Source of the DNA: Nitrospirota bacterium
GTDB lineage: Bacteria; Nitrospirota; Thermodesulfovibrionia; UBA6902
Length of the DNA stretch: 6,147 nt
Direction of reading: 5' to 3'
NCBI GenBank assembly: GCA_024277515.1
Contig: JAJRVB010000270.1
Location: 1-6,147, forward strand
Shown here: positions 1 through 5,170 of the stretch, piece after piece
Numbering within the stretch: position 1 is the stretch's first letter
Layout of the letters: each line of letters starts with the position of its first letter
The notes under the pieces: generated by a model
What the model was told of the DNA's origin: nothing
The model's database searches: none
What the model saw: only the letters and a program-made list of their open reading frames with translations
Translations under genes and position numbers: made by a program

Positions 1-1016
1 CCGGAATCCTTTGCAGGTCTCCATTTGTCATAAGAAGGCATAACAGACCTCGGCTTTTCCTCAAATCCTGTTGCAATGACCGTGACCACTATCCTGTCGT
101 CAAGGTCCGGATCCACCACTGAGCCGAAAATGATCTCTGCGTCGTCATCAGATGCGTCCCTTATAAGGCTGGCCGCCTCATTAATCTCATGGAAGGATAG
201 GGAGGAGCCTCCAGTGATGTTTATAAGTACGCCTTTTGCTCCATCAATGGAGGTCTCCTCCAGCAGGGGGCTTTTGATTGCCAGCTTGGCCGCGGTAAGG
301 GCCCTGTTTTCACCATCCGCATGTCCTACACCCATGAGCGCCCTTCCGCTGTCCCTGAGTATGGTGCTGATGTCCGCAAAGTCCTGATTAATCAGGCCGG
401 GTACGAGTATCAGGTCGGAGATACCCCTGACAGCCTGGCGTAATACATCATTTGCAAGATTCAGGGCCTGCAGCCAGGGAGTATCTTTCTCGGTTATATC
501 CAGCAGCCTGTTATTATGGACAATGATAATCGCATCCACATGTTTTTTTAATTCCTTGATGCCCTGCTCCGCATTTCTGGACCTTTTGTTGCCCTCAAAC
601 AGAAACGGACGGGTCACCACAGCCGCAGTAAGAATGCCCTGCTCCCTCGCGACCTCAGCCACAACAGGGGCCGCGCCGGTCCCTGTGCCGCCACCCATGC
701 CGGCCGTCACAAAGACCATATCAGCGCCCTTCAGGGTATCTTCTATCAGGTCCCTGTCATCCAGGGCAGCCTGTCTGCCTGTTTCAGGGTTCGCCCCAGC
801 TCCAAGACCCTTTGTCAGGGCATTGCCGATCTGGAGACGCTGATGCGCCAGGGAAGACTCGAGCGCCTGGGCATCCGTATTGATCGCTATAAATTCCACA
901 CCCAGAAGGCTTGAAGCGATCATGCTGTTGACCGCGTTGCTTCCTCCCCCTCCGACTCCCACAATCTTGATTTTGGCATTGCCGCCCTGCACTTCTTCCA
1001 TTTCAAAAATCTTCAT
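1..1016 (-). CDS. ftsZ: Cell division protein FtsZ (3' end cut off by the window edge)
   Basis: Tubulin-like GTPase that polymerises at midcell into the cytokinetic ring and recruits the divisome. The minus-strand frame from ATG at 1016 is open to the window edge and gives 338 complete codons. Visible motifs: the N-terminal nucleotide loop GVGGGGSNAVN (residues 20-30), the GVEFIAINTDAQAL block (39-52), the tubulin signature GMGGGTGTGAAP (106-117), FEGNKR with E141 and R145, and the T7 synergy loop NQDFAD (210-215) whose acidic residues complete the neighbouring subunit's GTPase site. The C-terminal GTPase subdomain ends near VTVIATGFEE (311-320). The variable linker and the conserved tail that binds FtsA lie beyond the window. 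The start is fixed by AAGGAGG five bases upstream. One oddity is VHNNRLL (166-172) where most homologues read IPND(K/R)LL. The asparagine expected to contact guanine is kept. ftsA is 56 bp upstream, the usual order. Confidence 0.98.
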   Translation of the reverse strand, partial: MKIFEMEEVQGGNAKIKIVGVGGGGSNAVNSMIASSLLGVEFIAINTDAQALESSLAHQRLQIGNALTKGLGAGANPETGRQAALDDRDLIEDTLKGADMVFVTAGMGGGTGTGAAPVVAEVAREQGILTAAVVTRPFLFEGNKRSRNAEQGIKELKKHVDAIIIVHNNRLLDITEKDTPWLQALNLANDVLRQAVRGISDLILVPGLINQDFADISTILRDSGRALMGVGHADGENRALTAAKLAIKSPLLEETSIDGAKGVLINITGGSSLSFHEINEAASLIRDASDDDAEIIFGSVVDPDLDDRIVVTVIATGFEEKPRSVMPSYDKWRPAKDS

Positions 1017-1021
1017 ACTAT

Positions 1022-1030
1022 CCTCCTTTT
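1022..1030 (-). promoter_or_regulatory. Strong Shine-Dalgarno site of ftsZ
   Basis: On the minus strand AAAAGGAGG lies five bases before the ftsZ ATG. It is the best match to the anti-Shine-Dalgarno sequence among the starts in this window. This fits the high FtsZ output usually needed relative to FtsA and FtsQ, although the expression level itself is inference. Confidence 0.85.
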
Positions 1031-1072
1031 TAAATATGTTTTAATTGACTGGTTTCCTTTTCATCTGTTTTA

Positions 1073-2326
1073 TTACCTGAACAATCCTCCGGCCAGGGCC
1101 TTCATTCTGCTTGCTATTCCGGAAAACATTTTTTCATTTCCGCTGACTGACTCTGCCAGCTCCTCCCCGGCCCCATAAAGTGCAAGGCCCGCCCCTGCAG
1201 AATAAACCGGCCTGTCAGGTATGTCCGCGGCATTCCCGACGCCTCCCATGTCCCCTATCCGGACAGGAAGATCGAGCATATTCTCGGCCATAACATCCAT
1301 CCCCTCCATTAACACCGCCCCTCCCGTAAGCACCACGCCGGAGTTCATATACCTATGAAACCCGTTTTCCATAATTTCCTGTTTTACAAGGGTGAACAAT
1401 TCTTCAGCACGCGGCTGGAGGATCTCGACAAGATAACTCCTGGGTATACGGCGGACTGTCTTGCTGCCCCCATGTCCAATCTCGACTTCTTCCCCATCCT
1501 TCATCATCGAGAGCATTGAACAGCCATACCGCTTTTTGAGGGCCTCTGCCTCGTTCGCGGGTATCCTCAGACCTACCGCAACATCATTGGTAAAATTATT
1601 GCCGCCAATCGAAAGCACAGAGACATGACTGATATTACCTTCCTGAAAAAGGGCAATATCGGTCGTGCCGCCCCCTATATCAACCACAGCAACCCCAAGA
1701 TCCTTTTCATCGGGAGTCAGGACAGTCTCGGCCGAAGCAAGGGGCTGAAAAACCACATCAATAACCTCCAGCCCCGCCTTTTCGCAGCTCCTGATCAGGT
1801 TCTGTATTGCTGTGGCAGCGCCCGTTATGATGCGCACCTTGGTTTCCAGCCGCACCCCTCCCATGCCGCGCGGGTCGGTTATGCCATTCTGCCCGTTTAC
1901 GGTAAATCCGACGGGGATAACATGCAGCATTTCCCGGTCAAACGGCAGCGCCATCGCCCGGGCGGCATCGATCACATTGTCAACCTCTTTATCTCCTATC
2001 TCCTTTTCTTTCACGGCAATAACACCGTGACTTGAGAGGCATCCTATATGAGATCCTGTCAGTCCGGTATGAACGGCCTTTATATCGACCCCGGCCGTGT
2101 TCTCCGCCTCCATCACCGCTTCCCTGATCGATTCGGCTATATGCTCTATGTTCGTAATAACACCCTTCCTGACGCCCCGGGAAGGGGACTTTCCCGTACC
2201 GATGATATTGAGTTCGCTGCATGCACCCGCCTCATCCGCCCGCCTGAAGGAGCGGACCTCCGCTACGACCGCGCACACATTTGTCGATCCTACATCAAGT
2301 CCCACAACAAGCTTCTCTTTTTTCAT
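1073..2326 (-). CDS. ftsA: Cell division protein FtsA, actin-like membrane anchor of the Z ring
   Basis: Actin-family ATPase on the cytoplasmic face of the membrane. It binds the FtsZ C-terminal tail, tethers the ring and signals to later divisome proteins. At 417 residues it has the usual family length. It begins with the phosphate-1 loop VVGLDVGSTN (7-16). The FtsA-specific 1C (SHS2) domain follows, roughly residues 85-165. The phosphate-2 motif VVDIGGGTTDIALF is at 214-227, and the adenosine motif GVVLTGGAVLMEGM at 330-343. The last 18 or so residues (400-417; M400, F401, I404, M408, L411, F416 with R407, K409 and R417) could form the amphipathic membrane-targeting helix expected at the end of FtsA. 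The ATG start has AAAGGA seven bases upstream (2334-2339). ftsQ ends 32 bp upstream and ftsZ begins 56 bp downstream. Nothing looks truncated or broken. Confidence 0.97.
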   Translation of the reverse strand: MKKEKLVVGLDVGSTNVCAVVAEVRSFRRADEAGACSELNIIGTGKSPSRGVRKGVITNIEHIAESIREAVMEAENTAGVDIKAVHTGLTGSHIGCLSSHGVIAVKEKEIGDKEVDNVIDAARAMALPFDREMLHVIPVGFTVNGQNGITDPRGMGGVRLETKVRIITGAATAIQNLIRSCEKAGLEVIDVVFQPLASAETVLTPDEKDLGVAVVDIGGGTTDIALFQEGNISHVSVLSIGGNNFTNDVAVGLRIPANEAEALKKRYGCSMLSMMKDGEEVEIGHGGSKTVRRIPRSYLVEILQPRAEELFTLVKQEIMENGFHRYMNSGVVLTGGAVLMEGMDVMAENMLDLPVRIGDMGGVGNAADIPDRPVYSAGAGLALYGAGEELAESVSGNEKMFSGIASRMKALAGGLFR

Positions 2327-2358
2327 GGATATATCCTTTGTAAAACCAAAATGCTTGA

Positions 2359-3150
2359 TTAAGATGTCTTTTCTCCCTTGCTTTTCTGCAACGGCTTGAT
2401 AATAACGGAATCCTTGAATCTCAGATCAACATATTTGATAGGGACCCCACGTTTTCTTATCTCGGGTTCAAGCTCCATCCACCTCTCAAATTTTTCAGCA
2501 TACCTGCCGTATCCCACCTTTATAAATTCACCGTCCATATTCACCGTAAGCCCGTATGACTCAAGCCCGATTTCGACAGATTCCCTGTCAATAATTCCCT
2601 TTTTGCCGGAGAGCGCATCAACCAGCTTTAATGCCTCGGAAATCCCCTTCCGGTTCTTGCGGCTTATATTATTTATCACCGGGAGAAACGGTATGGTCTC
2701 TCCCTCTATCCTCTCGATCACCGACCCCTCTGCGTCGAGGAGATAGAGTCGTTTCTTGATACGCAGCAGCGCCTTTGGGACCACTTCTTCAATCCTGAGA
2801 ATAAGGGTTCCGGGATACTGCTTTCTCATGGCAACTTTTTTAATCCAGGGGTTCTGTTTCAGGCTCTCCTCAACGTCCTCAAACTGAAGGCTGATGAGCG
2901 ACTCCCCCTTGCTGACTTTCATTTCCCCCAGGATGTCCTCTCTTGCAAGATGATAGTTGCCGGAAATCATGATTTCTTTTAAACTGAACTGCTGCGCAAA
3001 GATTTTCAGCCCCAGCACCCCTGCTGAAGCAATTATGACGATTACAAAGAATATGGTCCCCCTCTTCAGGAACATCGCCATTTTTTCACTCCGCCTGTAA
3101 GCAGCTGTGCGTTTTTTGTTTTTATTCTTTTTCTTTTTCTTTGGATGCAA
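2359..3150 (-). CDS. ftsQ: Cell division protein FtsQ/DivIB family, POTRA domain
   Basis: Bitopic inner-membrane protein that links cytoplasmic and periplasmic divisome parts, typically with FtsB and FtsL. With the TTG start at 3150 it has 263 residues: a very basic cytoplasmic tail (MHPKKKKKNKNKK, then RR), one transmembrane segment at about 31-53, a POTRA domain at about 54-122 (FSLKEIMISGNYHLAR to LILRIEE), and the FtsQ beta domain to about 253, with IKYVDLRFKDSVIIKP near the end. The start is uncertain. TTG at 3150 has GGAGGAG ten bases upstream, inside ddl, and an in-frame TAA stands two codons before it. ATG at 3081 has GGCGGAG seven bases upstream and would leave only about seven residues before the membrane segment. 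The longer form resembles other FtsQ proteins with charged tails, so I prefer it moderately. Family identity is firm from domain layout and position between ddl and ftsA. Confidence 0.93.
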   Translation of the reverse strand: MHPKKKKKNKNKKRTAAYRRSEKMAMFLKRGTIFFVIVIIASAGVLGLKIFAQQFSLKEIMISGNYHLAREDILGEMKVSKGESLISLQFEDVEESLKQNPWIKKVAMRKQYPGTLILRIEEVVPKALLRIKKRLYLLDAEGSVIERIEGETIPFLPVINNISRKNRKGISEALKLVDALSGKKGIIDRESVEIGLESYGLTVNMDGEFIKVGYGRYAEKFERWMELEPEIRKRGVPIKYVDLRFKDSVIIKPLQKSKGEKTS

Positions 3151-4114
3151 GTCTGATTATCTCCTCCAGCAGTTCTGTAAAATCCATTCCAGCTGACACC
3201 GCTATCTTCGGCAGCAGGCTGGTAGTTGTCATTCCTGGAAGCGTATTCACTTCAAGAATATACGGCTCATTCCGCTCGTCCATAATAAAATCCACTCTTG
3301 TGGCCCCTGAGCATCCGAGGGCCAGATGGGCCTTAAGGGCCAGCTCTTTTGTCCGCCCGTACGCTTCTTCATCAACCTCAGGCGGCATGACATAATCAGT
3401 CAGCCCGGATTTATACTTTGCCTCGTAGTTATAAAATTCAAGCGACGGCCTTACCTCAACACCGCCAAGGACTTTGTCCCCCAGCACCGCTATGTGTAAT
3501 TCCTTCCCCTTTATGAATTTTTCTATCATCAGTCTCCGCCCGAACGAAAAAGTCCTCGAAAGACAGTCATGCAGCCCGCTTTCTTCTTTAACGATGCTTA
3601 CCCCTATGCTCGAACCCTCTGCGGACGGCTTGACAATCCAGGGCAGAGGAAAGTCAGGCCGCGGGAAATCAGGAAAGACAAAGCTTCCGATCAGGTCCGG
3701 TCTTGTGCCTTCTGTCTTTTTCTTTTTCCTCCCCTTATCCTTTACAACCACCATAAAGGGGGCGATTGAAAATCCATGATATGCAAATATCTTTTTTGAC
3801 GATTCCTTGTCCATGGCGAGGGCCGATGCAAGGACACCAGAACCTGTATAAGGGACGCCGAGCACATCAAGCATTCCCTGTATGGCGCCGTTTTCCCCTG
3901 TGCCGCCATGGAGCGCGAGAAATGCCAGCCTCACCTTCTCCTTTTTCAATACAGCAACTATGTCCCTGCCGACATCCACAGGCACAGCATCATATCCTGC
4001 TTCCTGAAGAGTCTGATAAATGGCAAGTCCGCTTCTCATGGACACATCTCTCTCAGCAGACAGTCCGCCCATAAGCACGCCTATTCTCTTTCTGGTAACA
4101 GGTCTTTTAGGCAT
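3122..4114 (-). CDS. ddl: D-alanine--D-alanine ligase
   Basis: Cytoplasmic ATP-grasp ligase that joins two D-alanines, giving the dipeptide that MurF adds to the peptidoglycan precursor. The 330 residues include GGLSAERDVS (16-25), HGGTGENGAIQG (69-80), the ATP-grasp strand IVKPSAEGSSIGVS (160-173) and the omega-loop FYNYEAKY (227-234). Y234 matches the tyrosine that marks D-Ala-D-Ala rather than D-Ala-D-lactate enzymes. The metal ligands are D275 in RVDF, and E288 and N290 in EVNTLPGMT. Residues about 125-157 form a longer, lysine- and proline-rich linker than usual. The tail ends KEKEKE and overlaps ftsQ if that gene uses TTG. The ATG start has an in-frame TAA four codons upstream and only a weak Shine-Dalgarno, so initiation may be inefficient. 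It follows a 126-bp gap after murB that carries a palindromic repeat. Confidence 0.97.
   Translation of the reverse strand: MPKRPVTRKRIGVLMGGLSAERDVSMRSGLAIYQTLQEAGYDAVPVDVGRDIVAVLKKEKVRLAFLALHGGTGENGAIQGMLDVLGVPYTGSGVLASALAMDKESSKKIFAYHGFSIAPFMVVVKDKGRKKKKTEGTRPDLIGSFVFPDFPRPDFPLPWIVKPSAEGSSIGVSIVKEESGLHDCLSRTFSFGRRLMIEKFIKGKELHIAVLGDKVLGGVEVRPSLEFYNYEAKYKSGLTDYVMPPEVDEEAYGRTKELALKAHLALGCSGATRVDFIMDERNEPYILEVNTLPGMTTTSLLPKIAVSAGMDFTELLEEIIRLASKEKEKE
3161..3167 (-). promoter_or_regulatory. Putative ribosome binding site for the TTG start of ftsQ
   Basis: GGAGGAG on the minus strand inside the last codons of ddl, ten bases before TTG at 3150. It supports the long ftsQ form and translational coupling to ddl. 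The rival site is GGCGGAG at 3089-3095, seven bases before ATG at 3081. The spacing is better there but the match is weaker, so the sequence alone does not decide between them. Confidence 0.5.
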
Positions 4115-4153
4115 TGTTAAAATTTATCTCATATATCATGGTACATCGCTTAA

Positions 4154-4248
4154 AAAAACAATAAATCAAAACTCAAAATGCAAAATTATGGAAGTTTTAT
4201 TAATCTAATAATTTCCTCCGAAATTTCAATCTTTGATTTTTTATTTTT
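4154..4248. repeat. Imperfect palindromic element between murB and ddl, with heptamer arms
   Basis: AT-rich near-palindrome filling most of the 126-bp murB-ddl gap. The outer arms 4154-4170 and 4232-4248 pair at 15 of 17 positions, including eight contiguous pairs (AAATCAAA with TTTGATTT). Inside, 4183-4187 can pair with 4222-4226, GGAA at 4190-4193 with TTCC at 4213-4216, and TTATTA at 4197-4202 with TAATAA at 4206-4211 around a 3-base loop. All share a centre near 4201-4204. The left side reads as 7-bp units on the plus strand (4161-4188: ATAAATC, AAAACTC, AAAATGC, AAAATTA). The right side reads as 7-bp units on the minus strand (4251-4224: ATGAAAA, ATAAAAA, ATCAAAG, ATTGAAA). The murB stop lies in the right arm. 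It may be a MITE-like or REP-like dispersed element, or an mRNA structure. The remaining bases 4115-4153 show only a weak ribosome binding site for ddl. Confidence 0.55.
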
Positions 4249-5170
4249 CATTTCCTATGATCTTTACCTCCGGCATCAGTTCAATCCCGCTCGATTCCTT
4301 CACCTTTGCCTTCACAGCTTCCATCAGATGAGCAAAGTCCCTGCACGTCGCGTGCCCACTGTTAATAAAGTAATTCGCATGGACCCGGCTGACTTCCAGA
4401 CCACCTTTCCTCATCCCCTTGCACCCGGCAGCATCTATTAACCTGCCTGCCGTGTCATTGTCCGGATTCTTAAAGACGCAGCCGGCTGAAGATTCTCCGA
4501 GAGGCTGCGAGGCCTTTTTCCTGCTCAGTATCTCCCTTGTCCGGCTTTCGACCGCGGAAGGGTCGTCTTTTCCCAGCATGATATTGGCGCTCAGGATAAT
4601 CGAGCCTTCGGGAAAATGTGATTCCCTGTATGAAAAACCCAGGTCCTCCTCTTTCAGAATAATAATTTCACCCTGAGAGTTCATGATTGCCACTGAAACA
4701 ATAATGTCTTTCATTTCCGTGCCGTACGAACCGGCATTCATATACACGGCACCGCCCACACAACCGGGGATTCCGGCAAGGGACTCGATTCCCGAATACC
4801 CGTACTTCCGCGCCAGGTTTACCAGCATTGCAAGAGGCACCCCTGCCCCGACATACAGTACAACATGATTTTCACTGCTTTCCTTTGTTGTTTCAATGCT
4901 CCTGAACAATTTCAAAGAGACGGCAATGCCCCGGACACCATCATCTCCCACAAGGAGGTTTGTGCCCGATCCAAAGACAAATACCGGTATATTTTCTCTG
5001 TTAGCGGCGCATACGACATTTTTAAGGGACACAGGGTCTTCCGGAAAGACCATAATATCAACAGGACCGCCTATTTTGAGAGATGTATGCTCAGACATGG
5101 GTTCATCAAACTTTATTTCCCCCCTGAACAACTCTTTTTCGAATATCTCTTTCAGGTCCGTCTCGTTCAT
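4241..5170 (-). CDS. murB: UDP-N-acetylenolpyruvoylglucosamine reductase MurB
   Basis: Cytoplasmic FAD flavoenzyme that reduces UDP-GlcNAc-enolpyruvate to UDP-MurNAc with NADPH. The 309 residues contain the FAD-binding stretch EHTSLKIGGPVDIMVFP (27-43), FVFGSGTNLLVGDDG (64-78), and GIESLAGIPGCVGGAVYMNAG (127-147). YRES (181-184) supplies the active-site arginine. GESSAGCVFKNP (225-236) and MPEVKIIG (299-306) follow, with E301 as the likely second catalytic acid. Length and the compact C-terminal part suggest the shorter, type II form. C231 occupies the place of the serine that protonates the intermediate in the E. coli enzyme (Ser229). Cysteine there should still be able to donate a proton. 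The ATG overlaps the murC TGA as ATGA, and GAAGG lies seven bases upstream, so translation is probably coupled to murC. The gene's last codons and TAA sit in the edge of a palindromic repeat. Confidence 0.97.
   Translation of the reverse strand: MNETDLKEIFEKELFRGEIKFDEPMSEHTSLKIGGPVDIMVFPEDPVSLKNVVCAANRENIPVFVFGSGTNLLVGDDGVRGIAVSLKLFRSIETTKESSENHVVLYVGAGVPLAMLVNLARKYGYSGIESLAGIPGCVGGAVYMNAGSYGTEMKDIIVSVAIMNSQGEIIILKEEDLGFSYRESHFPEGSIILSANIMLGKDDPSAVESRTREILSRKKASQPLGESSAGCVFKNPDNDTAGRLIDAAGCKGMRKGGLEVSRVHANYFINSGHATCRDFAHLMEAVKAKVKESSGIELMPEVKIIGNEK

Noticed and set aside
1017..1072. Possible separate ftsZ promoter in the ftsA-ftsZ gap
   Set aside because: The gap is AT-rich, but no convincing pair of -35 and -10 boxes with proper spacing could be found. 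Only the Shine-Dalgarno is clear.
1625..2035. Plus-strand reading frames of 60-140 codons over ftsA, ddl, murB and others
   Set aside because: They lie opposite fully conserved genes, lack ribosome binding sites and protein-like motifs, and are explained by the codon pattern of the true genes.
4190..4216. Hairpin GGAA...TTCC with TTATTA/TAATAA stem as a transcription terminator after murB
   Set aside because: The stem is almost all A-U, broken by an internal loop, and not followed by a U-run on the transcribed strand. It does not meet the form of an intrinsic terminator.
4186..4251. A 21-codon minus-strand reading frame starting ATGAAAAATAAA that overlaps the murB end and runs through the palindrome
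   Set aside because: Only a weak AGGA sits two bases before the ATG, the composition is dictated by the AT-rich repeat, and no family resemblance is recognisable. It is more likely a by-product of the repeat than a gene.
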